A stretch of DNA of 64,000 nucleotides from Alopecurus myosuroides (GCA_028641055.1 CM054058.1:496637919-496701918), one strand, 5' to 3'. Shown: positions 21,813 through 33,172, counted from the first letter of the stretch. Notes: generated from the letters alone by a model not told the origin. A program made the numbers and translations.

Positions 21813-22358
21813 ATGGCTTCTACCGTACCCACTCTAACATTCATCCAGGCGGAGGCAATTTCCGCCTCGAACTACCCCTGCCCGTGCGGCTACAACGTTC
21901 CCGCTGGTTGGATGCTGAGCGCCGGAGGAGTGCCGGTCCCTCCTCTTCCTCAAGGTGTGGCGCGTCGGGCGGCCATCACGAACCACTACTATCACGAGCT
22001 CACGCCGGAGCAGCGGAGGAATCCCAGTTGGCATCCCGATAACCAGCATACTTGGGATGCCTTCTTCATCAATCGGCGTGAGAGGGCGCTCGTCAGGTAT
22101 GAGGAGGACGGCCTGCCTCCTGGGAACTTTCACGAAGCCGGTCGTCGGCTATGGTGGTCCGGCCGGACTCTACAGAGCGTCATGGACTACATCAGGGCCG
22201 GCGATATCCCCCGCCTGCGCTACCCTCAGGCCCAGTCCTGGAGTCGTGATCCTCCGAGGGAGTGCAGAGCACCGTCAGACGATAGTAAAAACGACGGCGG
22301 CGGCGACTACGACGACTACGAGTATATGTACTATAGGCCTAGGCAGGAGTATGACTAG
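21813..22358 (+). CDS. Unknown 181-codon CACTA-borne ORF, intact copy
   Basis: Full-length version of the ORF at 13171, with CAA (Gln) where the other copy has a stop. ATG 21813 is preferred over the longer in-frame start at 21660 because it follows the TATA box by about 50 bp. Features: a Cys/Pro-rich N-terminal patch (NYPCPCGYNVPAGW), a basic and Trp-rich centre with HTWDAFFINRRERALVRYEE and RRLWWSGRTLQSVM, and an acidic Tyr-rich tail. I do not recognise a family. It lies between the truncated AP2 ORF and the Ulp1-type gene. Because it is an intact frame with its own promoter-like sequence, it is the best candidate in the duplicate for an expressed product. Confidence 0.65.
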   Translation: MASTVPTLTFIQAEAISASNYPCPCGYNVPAGWMLSAGGVPVPPLPQGVARRAAITNHYYHELTPEQRRNPSWHPDNQHTWDAFFINRRERALVRYEEDGLPPGNFHEAGRRLWWSGRTLQSVMDYIRAGDIPRLRYPQAQSWSRDPPRECRAPSDDSKNDGGGDYDDYEYMYYRPRQEYD

Positions 22359-22612
22359 CAGATATCAGATCATGCATCTATGCTCTCCGTTTAGGTTTAG
22401 ATCCACTCTAGCCATTATGTACTGCCTTTTTTATCTATATATATATTCAAGATGTGTGTGAATCTTTATGATTAGTTTTATTTTTCTGAATTTTCTGATA
22501 TATTATTTGTATTTTTAAGATTTTAAAAAGAATTAGTTTTATTTTTCTAAATTTTTTGATATATTATTTGTATTTTTAAGTTTGGGAAAAAGAAAAGTAT
22601 TTGAATAACCAC

Positions 22613-22769
22613 CTTTAGTCGCGGTTCGTGTCACGAACCGGGACTAAAGGCTCGTTCTGCGCGGGAACGAAAATGCCGCGAAAAATTGCACCTTTAGTCC
22701 CGGTTCGTGACACCAACCGGGACTAAATGCCCGCGGCACGAACAGGGACTAAAGGCTGGACCTATATAT
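22613..22769 (+). promoter_or_regulatory. Promoter of the Ulp1-type gene, copy 2, with 36-bp deletion
   Basis: Two palindromes remain at about 22613-22727. The third has only its right half (CACGAACAGGGACTAAAGG), because 36 bp are missing at 22736/22737. The TATA box TATATAT is at 22763-22769. Confidence 0.65.
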
Positions 22770-23714
22770 GCGCGGTGCCTTCCTGCCCCAAAATTCTAAG
22801 TCCCAAACCCTCACGCCGGCGCCCGCTCGTCTTCTGCCTCGTCGCCGTCGCCGTCGCCCGCTCGTCTTCTGCCTCGTCGCCGTCGCCGTCGCCCGCGCAG
22901 AGGACCGCGCCGTCGCCGTCGCCGTCGGCGCGCCCTTCTCTCCACCGCCTCCACCCTGCTCCGCCCCCGCCCCGTCGCCGTCTCTCAGGTAGGTTCCCCG
23001 CGGGCCGTCGCCGTCGCCCTCGAACCAATGCCATCGAACGGCGCCATCGAACAGTGGCCGTGGCCTCCTCCCCATCTCCGTTCCCTCCCCCGTGGCCGGA
23101 ATCGCCGGAATCGCCGGAGACCCGAGAGCCTAAACTGCAACCGCCGGCCACCGTGTGACGCCAGGGGTGACGTCATGATGACGTCACCTGGCCACTGTTG
23201 GCGAGATTTTTTTTTTGATGACGTCATCGTGACACGTGGGGCCCACTTTATATGGAATTACAGAACATAATTAATCTTCTAAATAAAATAACTTTTAATT
23301 TATAATTCCAAAAATTATGGAAAAATATGCAAAATGTTCAGAAAAATGTAAGCTATCTGTTTATATCATTTTCAATCATGTTTGACAAAGTTCAAAATGA
23401 GACCATATTTGAATTTGTATTAAATTCATTAAAATAATGATGAAAATAAGTTTTAATTCAATAAATTCAGAATATTAAGTGTAATATACCAAAATGACCA
23501 GGAAAGCAAATGCAACCTAGCTATGGGGTTCTCCAAGTCATTTGAGAAACTAATCTTGGACACACCTCTAAAGTATGGTTTTCCCCCTCCGGTGGTTATC
23601 GTTCTTCCACCCAAAACCCTAACAATCTGTTTTCCCTCCTTCTACGACAATATTTGCTAAGTCTCCTATATACTTAATTAATTTTTACTACATGCATGTC
23701 TGCAGGAGTGACAT

Positions 23715-26700
23715 ATGGCGGACAATAGAGACCTGACAGCGGAACATGAGGCTGAAGGTTATATATTAGATATCATAGCCGGAGAACATGATGTAATCTC
23801 TTCTTATCTGAACCTTGAGGATCAAGAAGGTGAAGGAGGAACAGACATTGTCGATGATCAAGGAGGTGAAGAAGGAACAGACATTGTGGATGATCAAGGA
23901 GGTGAAGGAATGGACATTGATGACGGAGGTCAACCGTCGACAAACGACGATCTCCAATTGCAAAGAACAACCACCTCCGGCGAGGTATATATATATATAT
24001 ATATATATATACATTGAGCCTCTCGTGATACAAACTTACTGAAATGTGAATACATATGCACTAACGCGCGCGACTCTCTTTCTTATTTTAGCCCTCGGCC
24101 GGATCGAGTACGACAACGCGTGGCAAATCCAAGGCGATGAAAGATTCCGAAATATATACCATGAATCAGTCGGTGTAACCGGCAAGCCCCTACAGCACAC
24201 CACAAAGTTTATCAACCAATGCGGAGTCATTGTTAGAGACACTGTCCCGATCACCGTCCAGGAATGGAAGGAGCCAAAGAAAACACGTCTTGGTTTCAGT
24301 TATGTCCACAAGAGAACGAAAAAGGAGATGTTCAGAAAGCTTATGGTACATTTCATTCTACCTCCGGAATACCACAAAATAGATGAATTCGGTGAGGAGG
24401 TTCCGGGTGGACGTCAGAGGAGGAGGCTAGTCAAAGAGTTCGCTCTTCAGAAGATGGCCGAAGCATTCCGGAACTTCAAGAAAAAATTATTTCGTGAATA
24501 TGTCAGCAAGGGCAAGACTCTTCTTTTCACTGGACAACATGAGAAACTGAGAGATGATTGGACAGAATTTGTGACGCAGAAGAAATCGGAGCATTTCAAG
24601 GAAATGTTGAAAAAAAATAAGGCTAATGCGGATAAGAAACAGTACCATCATGTTATGGGGCCAGGAGGATACCGCGTTTTGGCGCCTAAGTGGCAGGCGA
24701 TGGAGGACGGCCTGAGGGCAAGAGGAATCCCTCTAGGTACAGAGGGATGGGACAAAAGAGCCAAAATGTGGTGGTACGGGCATGGGGGATCGCTAGACCC
24801 GGAGACAGGGGCGTGTGTTCATCGGCAGGAAAACGTTTGCTCCCACAAAAGACCTTGTTGACGCAATGATCAAAGCTCAAAAGGGCTGGATCAGGTTCAA
24901 CAGAGAGAGAGACCAACTGACCCATGCCCTCGGGAATCCTGAACACGGAGGACATATACGAGGCAAAGGAAGATTGTCGTGGAAAGTAGGGTTTTCCCAG
25001 GAGGGTGACCCGTACTGTTACAGAAGCCGTAAGAGAAATATGGACCGGGCTGCTGTCGAAGCTGCAGATCTTCTGTCGAAGCTTGCAACGGAAGTTAGTG
25101 AGTTGAAGCAGACCGTGGCGGGAATAGTTGAGAAAGAAACAGCGGCGGCTGCAGGGCCGCATGAAGAACATGCAGCGGATCAGCGGAGAAGCAGCGTGGC
25201 TTCCACGGAGGCCCCGCCTGCAGGTGCTAATGCACCGATGACCGAGAGTCGTGCACCGGAGCCTCACTACCCCGTGGATGATGTAAAGGAGATGAAAGAA
25301 TGTGATCTGCATTATCCCGTAGGGAACATTTCCATGAAGGTAGCTACAGGCAGTGCTTTACCCTATACACCTGGAGCACTCCATCACAACAACCCCATTC
25401 CATATGGCTATGCTCGTGTCACGGTGGAAGACATAGTCCAAGAGTTTGAGGACCTAGAGATTGACATAGCTACACCCGAAGGGGAGAGAAGACTTGGAGA
25501 TGTCAAGCGCCAGTTCATTCTATGGAAAAAAAATTACATAGTGTTTCCAGGCGAGACGCCAAGGCTAACAAGTCCACCCCCCTCCAATGGTGCAGGTGCT
25601 GGTGGTGGTGCTGGTGCTGGTTCACCTACGCCTCCTTCACGCCATTCGACGTCGTCCCCCGATCCACAATCTCCGGCGGGTAAGCAGCCGCCGCCCCCCA
25701 TTCCTCCTCCGGCGGTTAAGCAGCCGTCGCCCCCCATTCCTCCTCCGGAGGATAAGCAGTCGTCGCCCCCCATTCCTCCTCCGGAGGATAAGCAGACGTC
25801 GCCCCCCATTCCTCCTCCAGCGAAGAAACAGAAGCAGGCGGACAGCAAGAGAACCCGCTCTTGGACTATTAACCCGGAGGCTTATGTACCTAAGACCACA
25901 CGGGTACCGGAGCCATCACTGAAGCCTATCCCCCCAAGGCCTTGGGAACTTAGTGATGCTGAAACCAAATTGGCCGTGAAGGCTGACGTTGAGAAATGGA
26001 AGGCCCGTCAGAAGGCGCTAAAGGAGCCTGAGCCCAAGGAAGTATTCCCTCCGAGTGTAGACAAGTGGGCTACGGGTTTCTTGTCGACACCGTCCCAAGC
26101 CGAGAAGAATTTGTCTAAAGACTATGATATTGAACTTCGTAAGCAAGCAAAAATATTGGAGGAGGAGAAAGCAAAAAGAAAAAAAAGCGGGAAACAAGTT
26201 GACCAGCTCGGGATGCAGAGTAAAACAATCGATCCCCCCGCTCATAGTGAAAGCCGGTCCGGAACAGGACCCCGAGGTCATAAGAGCTGTGGCAGCAATG
26301 GGATTGACTGTAGCTACTGCCATGGAAAATGCGTCCGAGGCCGGTATGTCTCTTCGTCTCTTTTTAGGCCTGGACGATGCGCCAATGGCTGAGGTAGCAT
26401 TACAATATGAGAAGAAAGGGCCTCTCGTCGAGCCTACGCAGGAAAATGATCTACCACCACTAATCCAAAGTCTGCTACGTTGGTACAAACAATTCATATC
26501 ATGGACCGACAAAGAATTTGTGTATGTGGATGTTACAGAGGAGCATCACACCAAAAAGTACACTGTACAAGTTGAAATGAGTGAATTGTTCCAGCTGTTC
26601 AATCTGCGCGAGCTCGACAAATCTATCCTGAGTTGCTACGTTCTGTAAGTGATTTATTTCTACCTCATCTCGTTCTTCATTGCCTACACTATATATATAT

Positions 26701-27596
26701 TTCTACCTCATCTGTTCAATATTGTCCTAACTATATTGTTGCGTACGCTATTATGCAGATTGAAAATTTGGGAATGCAAAATAAGACTCATCCATGATGT
26801 TGGGTTCATTGACCCACAAATCATTAATGGAACTATGTTAGAACGTCACCTCGAAGACGTGGAGAAAGACTTGTACAATTTTCTTAGAAAGCATGAACTC
26901 AAAAGTTATATTCTATTTCCTTACCATTTTGGGTGAGTGTTTCTCTCATGTTCCCATTCTCTTTTGTTTACTCCATGCATGGTATGTCTAATCGATAAGT
27001 TATGCATGACTGTGCATGTAACGTGTCCGCAGGTTCCACTGGATTCTGCTAAAAATTGAACTTGACACCTCCACAGTTTTTATCATTGACTCATTGAATT
27101 CAGATATAAATCTTTGGGTCGACATGAGAAAAATGATGCAAAGGTAATTATTTTCAATCATTTCCGCTCTATATCGACCGGTCCCTTTTGTTCATTTTCT
27201 AATATGCAGTAGCTAATAACTCTCTTGTTCATTTTATTTTATTTGCAATGTAGAGTTTGGAGACGGTTCTCACATGAACATGTCGGTGGATTCAAAGATC
27301 AGCTACAATTTAAAAATGTGGTCAAAGGTGTGGATAAGCAGCCACCGGGGACCGTTCTATGTGGATACTATGTCTGTGAGAACATACGGAAAGAAATCTC
27401 TGAGAGGAAGAAGGACGAGACCACACGGAGGAGTCTCAATAACTTGCGGAGGGCGCTTACTCCAGAAGCTCGCTTCCGACCAGTTCAAGAGGAAATAGCA
27501 GGATTTTTCCTTAGGCATGTCATCGATTCCAAAGGAGAACACCATACGTCCACCGACGATGACTATTATACGCATCTGCAGCCCCGAATACTTTGA
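23715..27596 (+). pseudogene. Ulp1-type CACTA gene, copy 2, with two further frameshifts
   Basis: Exons correspond to copy 1: 23715-23984, 24092 to about 26644, then three short protease exons ending at 27596. It shares the lesion near the start of exon 2 with copy 1. In addition it has one extra base near 24828 (GGCAGG before AAAACG) and one extra A near 26222 (AGTAAAACAATCG), which break the long frame into three pieces. The protease residues His, Asp, Gln and Cys are unchanged. This copy is therefore more decayed than copy 1 in this gene but less decayed in the neighbouring ORF. Confidence 0.8.
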
Positions 27597-27879
27597 AACT
27601 TGTTCGAATTTGTGTATGGTCATCCATCTTAATTGTGTAATATGGAAACTTGTTCGAGGTTGTATATGGTCACCCGATATTGAATATATATTATATATTC
27701 CTATTGAATTCTCCTTGTTTGAAATTTCATATATATATGTGCATGTATATAGTAGCGTAAAATATATATATATGTGTACTGAAACTTCATCAAAATTAAA
27801 ATAAAACACAAAATAAAGTATAAAAGAAATAAAACAAAACAAATTAAAAAGAAACCAGGTTTAGGGGGCCTAAAACCCT

Positions 27880-28100
27880 AAACCTGCGCCGGTTTTCAGT
27901 CCCGGTTAGCCACAAAAACCGGGACTAAAGGTCCTCCGCCGCGACGGACTCCTGGCGCCCACGTGGACGGGCCTTTAGTCCCGGTCCGTAAGCGGCGGGA
28001 CTATAGGGGGGGGGGTTAGTCGCGCATAGCTAGTCCCGGTTGTGCGGCCGGGACTACTGGCCCTGGCGAACCGGGACTATAGGCCTATTTTCTACCAGTG
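27880..28100. repeat. Second CACTA right end with TIR
   Basis: Identical to 19270-19484, ends CTACCAGTG at 28100, and is followed by ATA at 28101-28103. It can pair with the only left end at 7512, so a 20.6-kb element 7512-28100 with matching target duplication also exists on paper. Confidence 0.85.
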
Positions 28101-29384
28101 ATACCACTCCTTAGCATTAAAGCCTTGTTTTGTAGAGCAGTTGATTGAATCAACATACACCTTACGCCACAAAGGTACCAATTCATAACACAAGGAATAG
28201 ACAGGATAACACCAATATGCCAAGACTGTTTTCTGTATACGGGAAAAAATGGTGTTAATGAAGTATCATGGCTCAAAATGTATAGATGAAAGGAATTCTT
28301 AATGCTACTAAGCTAATTATAAATATAACTCAATAATTATTGCAATTGTCCAGATACATTAAGGAATGAAGTTGTAGACAATATAAAGTGGGGTTTTCAG
28401 AAAAATAGGGTGTCTACTTTGTTAAATCGATGAACTGGAAACAATAAGGTATGCTAAGCTGTAGACCATCGGTAATGGAAGAGAGGAAACAAGTTTGTCT
28501 AGAAGCAACAGAACGCTAAAGGGCTCAAAATATTCGGTGGCACAAAAGTCATGCTGCAAAGATTTAAACAGGAACTGGCCACAAAAATAAACAGGAAGGC
28601 TTCCTTCAGTTACAAGCCGGAGAAAGCACTTACCAGAGATGTTCAAATAGGCCTGGTGCAAAATTGGGGGACCATTGTCAATAGGGTTTCCAGAAGCTAT
28701 TAAAAATGCGTCCAGGCATATAAAGAGAAACAAGAGTTTTTAAGACCCGTCAGAGAAGTACCACTTCTCATGGGTGTCCCTAACATGGCACTCTATATAA
28801 GTTGTAAACAGAAGAATTGTTGTCACTTGTACGCATGTAACAAGATAAGTTCAGGGATTCTAGGAATCTGATGGATTTTCTTATCCTCCCAAACTTGCCG
28901 GAATGTACACATATACAAAGAGGGAACTAAATTGTAGTGGATATCAACTTGCAATGCTTACATATTCAAAACTAAAACCCATTAAGTATGAACTCCAGAA
29001 AAAACGTTAAATACATCAATTTTAGAGTTTTTCAGCAGAAAAGGGAGCTATGGAAGTGGTCTTGACGTCTAGCCCTTGGAGATAAGTATGTCGACAATTC
29101 ACTTTCAAGGAAAAGAAACAGGTTGGTATTTTATATGGTACCTGATATCTTTTCAATGCAACATGCATGCAGGATATTTGGGGCTTCTGGTATTGCATTG
29201 CCTACTAAAGTAGCAGCTTACATCAAGCATCTATCACAGGCATAAGCCTTTGCGGTCAATTCCAGTGACTGGATCTTCCCTCCGGAAATAACTATGAGAC
29301 TATGTTCAAAGCCAGCACCTGCCAGAAAACACAAGAGAAAAATATGTTGAGATCACTTAAGATGTAACATGTAGTGGATTCAAT

Positions 29385-29760
29385 GACGAATGTACTCACT
29401 TGTTCCTTAATCCCTACAAGTACCGAAGATAGGAGGGCACCCTGGATGTCATGTTATCATGATCAGTGGCGTAATTATTATGTCTGAAAGCACCTCTATT
29501 TAGCCTGCACCAAAATACACTGATTTAGAAATGATTGCAGCCTACCAAAGCTGGATATCAGCAACAGCTACGGACGAATGTACTCACTTGTTCCTGAATC
29601 CCTACAAGTGCCGAAGATAGGAGGGCACCCTGGATGTCATGTTATCATGATCAGTGGCGTAATTATTATGTCTGAAAGCACCTCTGTTTAGCCTGCACCA
29701 AAATACACTGATTTAGAAGTGATTGCAGCCTACCAAAGCTGGATATCAGCACAGCTACGG
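29385..29760. repeat. 188-bp tandem duplication
   Basis: GACGAATGTACTCACTTGTT starts at 29385 and again at 29573, and the two units agree almost throughout. The unit includes one of the V-ATPase-like exon ends with its splice donor, so that exon is doubled here. The 12182-20821 duplication ends inside the first unit. Confidence 0.9.
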
Positions 29761-29813
29761 CCTCTAAGATGGATAAGAGATGAAAGGGGGGAAACTGGCG
29801 AGCTAAAAAATAT

Positions 29814-30339
29814 CAAAGTTTTAAATAGCCGGCTATAGCCAGGCTATAGCCTTCCGAGATGCTCGGGGCTACGGCTAGAGCCTTCAGAGGCTATATGGAG
29901 AATAGCCGTTGATAGCACGGCTGTATGGATATAGCCCGGATATAGCCTCTTAGCCCGGCTATATCCGGTCTAGGGGACCAAAAAATTTGGACCAAAATTG
30001 TCGCCTCCGTCAATTTAGGAGACCAAATCAATCACCGTTGGTTGTTTAATTGCTATTGTGAGGTGCGAGTTCGACCCATAGCGACTTGGTTTCAGAAATG
30101 TTGAACTGTGTCATGAATAGTTGTTATTTAAACTCCTGATTGTTCGTTCATCTTATATGATTATGTTGTTACGTTATGCATTTGCGAATAATACTATATA
30201 AACGATTATATGTTGTCTAAATTTTACTGTTTTTTCAATATTCTAGCAAAACGGCTATATGGTTATAGCTCGGCTATAGCCTTTCATAGCTTCTGAAATC
30301 GCCGGGGCTATATACAATAGCCCGCTATTTTAAACTTTG
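29814..30339. mobile_element. 526-bp non-autonomous hAT element (MITE)
   Basis: Left end CAAAGTTTTAAATAGCCGG and right end (inverted) CAAAGTTTAAAATAGCGGG form the TIR. Both flanks are AAAAATAT (29806-29813 and 30340-30347), an 8-bp target duplication as expected for hAT. Subterminal GGCTATAGCC and GCTATATGG motifs are repeated many times near both ends, probably transposase-binding sites. There is no ORF. Confidence 0.88.
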
Positions 30340-30347
30340 AAAAATAT

Positions 30348-32246
30348 ACATTAATATTAACTTACAGAGTAAAACTTAAATCTTATTTATGAGAACAATA
30401 ACACACCGAAGAAGCAAAACAGAATGTGAGCCCATAAAACGTATGGTCAAGGTGTTCATCCATGCAAAGGAGCAAAGTGCACCATAGCATAAACAGAGAT
30501 TTGTTGTTTTAGAAACGTAAACTAAGAGAGTAATCTTCATTGAAGACAGTAAACCACTATATCATATTATAAGGTGCTCTCTGCTCTCGACAATTAAACA
30601 ACTTCATAGGCTATTTTTATTTGCACTCTTCATGTTCAATCCCTTCCTTACAAAGTATAGTGTCGATGGAATGCGAGACACTTACAAGTGGCTTTATTCT
30701 ATTCTCGGAATAAGACACACTCACATGTAAGGCAATGTATGAAGATTATTTTTACTTGCAATATTTATCACATCTGAGATAATCCAGCATTATGTCGCCT
30801 GCTGGTAGAACGAAGCTCATTGAGTACTTGCAGTCAAAAGACTTACTTTGCTATTCCCCAATTAATTAATAGCGACCATTTGTAAATATATAAACAAGAA
30901 GCTAATGCAGTCAAAAGACTTACTTTGCTATTCCCCAATTAGTTAATATCGAAGATCTGTAAAAAAAATAAACAAGAAGCTATTAATCCAGAAAATAGAA
31001 ATTAAAATCCAAACATCCATTAAAGTATTGACCATTTGTTATAATCATTAAGCTATAGTACTCAACCCTCTAGTTTGAATCTGAATTCACGCGAAACTCA
31101 CCTACAAACCAAATGCATTATGTTATTTTTGTAACGTGTAGGCTTCAAATCTGTAGATCACCAACTGACAATGTACATACTCTATAATTTTTATCGGCCA
31201 AGGGTAACATACATTTCAGAGATAGGAATCCTAAATGCACCGGCCAACCTTGGGGCCTTGTATTTTACTATCCAGTGTGAGTGGGCAACACATAGCCAGC
31301 GCAATCTGACCAACCTTGTCAGAAAACAAAAGCTTTGCTCCTAGACAGCAAGTAATACGAAATTGTAATAGATTGACCGTATTTCGATTACTATCACAAT
31401 CTATATTTTGATAGGTAATTATGTAGAACCAAACATGGGGAAAGTGCTTGGAGAATAAGAAAAAACTGAGAACCTTAGCAAAGAGACATCCACGCGAGAA
31501 ATAAACACTCCAATCTGTATGCAAATACTATTGGTTTGACCTGCATTGAAACAACATAAGAAATCAAGATAAGTCAAGAAGTGGATAGCGGACCATGCTA
31601 AAAACCGTCAGGTTTGATCATAAGTCGGGCCAAATAAACCTCCTTCACACACAAGTTATCGAGTTAATGAGGGCGTCATGATTGATTTGATCTAGCTGAA
31701 ATAGATAAATAAAAAATGGTGCACGCCAAATCATATTTCTAGTACACATAATGTGAGGTTTCATATAAACGAACCAAATTTATTTGAGCCTACAAAGAAA
31801 GAGCCCGATTTATTTCATGGAGATTATTTTCCAGTATATATATTACTGAAATAAGTCCTTCAAAATTACATTTTTGGGACAACTTGAGAGTACTTTAATT
31901 ATCAGATTAGCAATGCTCCAAAGATATTTTTATGTCTCACAAAAATTATCACAAGAAGCTATTCTCCATTAATTTAACATAGGCAGGATGATTCTCAACT
32001 AAGTAACCAATCCGAGACATATATAACAATAATCGATAAAAAATTGTTCATGTGCTACCTTTGGCTTGAACAAACATAGCCCCACCACACATCCGTTGGC
32101 ACCAGAGTTTGCCCTTCTCCAGCACCACATGAACAGAAGAGAAAGGTATAAGCATCAACACTCACAAATATGGACATTACCGGCAGTCCAACCATTTATC
32201 CTCACCTTCAATACATACCAGAGAAAAAAGGAGTGTCGAGCTGTAC
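30348..32246. other. AT-rich flanking and intron-like DNA, no intact gene
   Basis: Apart from V-ATPase-like block(s) near 31.3 kb, it contains only a 77-bp tandem repeat (GCAGTCAAAAGACTTACTTT at 30830 and 30907) and no convincing ORF. Confidence 0.5.
30830..30986. repeat. 77-bp tandem duplication
   Basis: GCAGTCAAAAGACTTACTTT starts at 30830 and again at 30907, followed by the same AT-rich sequence ending AAACAAGAAGCTA. Two units with several substitutions. Confidence 0.85.
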
Positions 32247-32885
32247 CTGATTGGATATGAGCTTAAGAACCTCATGAGGCACGGGATGCCGACACCAACG
32301 GCCATGAGCCGGAGAATCAGGGGCCTAGGGTTCCGCGGGCGAGGACCATGGATCGAGTGCGGCAGGTGGAGATGGCTAGCCGGAGTTTCCCCGTCCAAAT
32401 CCCTGACGGGACCTCCTCCTTTCTCGTGGTGCCGGCCGGCCTAAGTAGACGACGAAGGGCAAGAAATCGCCGCCGCCGATGTGCTCCTGCCCTTCCCGCC
32501 CAGCCCAGCACAGCTGCGCTGGTTCCTCCGCCGGGCTCCATCAACACCTGAACCAGCGCCGGTGTGGTCCAAAGAACCAAGGGAAAAGAGGGGCATGTCC
32601 AGAACAGGAAGAGGCAAGTTGGGACCGAGGAAAAGGCTTTTGAGAGAGAGAGAGAGATCCACCGGAGGCCCCGGAGAGACGGCGCAGAAGCAGCCATTGG
32701 AGGAGGCACGGGAGGAGAAAGGTGGGTGGCGGCGGCGCAAGAACGAGCGGGGATGGTGGCTAGGTTTCTTCCTCGTGTGAGGAAGACCAAGAGGAGTTGT
32801 GACTGCTTTTTTTTAGCCAGGGCAAAACGATGCGAGACAGAATCGGAAACAACAACCATCCCACGACCGCCACGTGGATAGCCGC
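32247..32885 (-). other. Possible 5' untranslated exon of a minus-strand host transcript
   Basis: On the minus strand a GC-rich block with pyrimidine repeats (CTCTCTCTCTCT near 32655) and many short frames ends in CAATCAG|GTACAG at 32247/32246, a canonical splice donor. It lies upstream of the V-ATPase-like exon relics and in the same orientation, so it may be their first exon. A 180-codon frame is open here but shows no recognisable domain, and I treat it as non-coding. Confidence 0.35.
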
Positions 32886-33051
32886 AGTAGGCTGGCAGGG
32901 GGGTCGCGGTTACTTGTTTTAGATATGGTCGCTGGCCCGTAGACGAGAGAACGGGATATATATTTGTTGGATCTCTTTGAGTGATGGAAGGTTTTCAGAA
33001 TATCTTCATAGTGAGAATGGAGGGAGAACTCGAGCCACTATTTTCTACTTA

Positions 33052-33172
33052 CTCCGTCTCAGATTAATTGTCAGAAAGTTGGACAATATTGATGTTCTAA
33101 CACTAAACTAGCTATGTCTAGATATATTCATTTTTTTCTATCTTTGTGACAATTAATTTGATACGGAGGGAG
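33052..33172. mobile_element. Stowaway MITE (Tc1/mariner), 121 bp
   Basis: Begins CTCCGTCTCAGATTAATTG and ends CAATTAATTTGATACGGAGGG plus AG, flanked by TA on both sides (33050-33051 and 33173-33174). Typical size and ends of grass Stowaway elements. Confidence 0.9.

Larger units (their letters stand above)
20821..29438 (+). repeat. Tandem duplication, unit 2 (about 8.62 kb)
   Basis: Near-identical to unit 1. Differences I could see: T/G at 12192/20830; longer G run near 21140; 36-bp deletion at 22736/22737; longer TA microsatellite after 23985; one-base insertions near 24828 and 26222; and scattered substitutions, such as the codon CAA instead of TAA in the unknown ORF. That the copies differ argues against a simple assembly duplication. 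Confidence 0.92.
28101..31400 (-). pseudogene. Eroded intron-containing relic resembling V-ATPase subunit B
   Basis: Minus-strand exon-like blocks occur in the order of a plant vacuolar H+-ATPase B subunit gene. Near 31350-31280 a block encodes PLTLDSKIQGPK, similar to the N-terminal PLVILDKVKGPK region. At 29438-29400 nucleotides resemble the FEGTSGIDNK exon end, with a GTGAGT donor. At about 29315-29230 a block resembles the segment leading to SLDML. At 28719-28634 a block encodes NPIDNGPPILHQAYLNISG, with a GTAAGT donor. Frames carry stops and shifts. The functional protein is part of the catalytic head of the proton pump. Only the last block is a strong match by eye; the others depend on order and partial nucleotide similarity, so the call is moderate. 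Confidence 0.5.

Noticed and set aside
20821..29438. Second unit as an assembly duplication
   Set aside because: The units differ by a 36-bp deletion, microsatellite length, frameshifts and substitutions, and the junction has its own microhomology; not excluded without reads, but less likely.
32317..32859. 180-codon minus-strand frame as a host protein
   Set aside because: Several frames are open in this GC-rich block, there is no domain, and the block ends in a splice donor; 5' untranslated exon is more likely.
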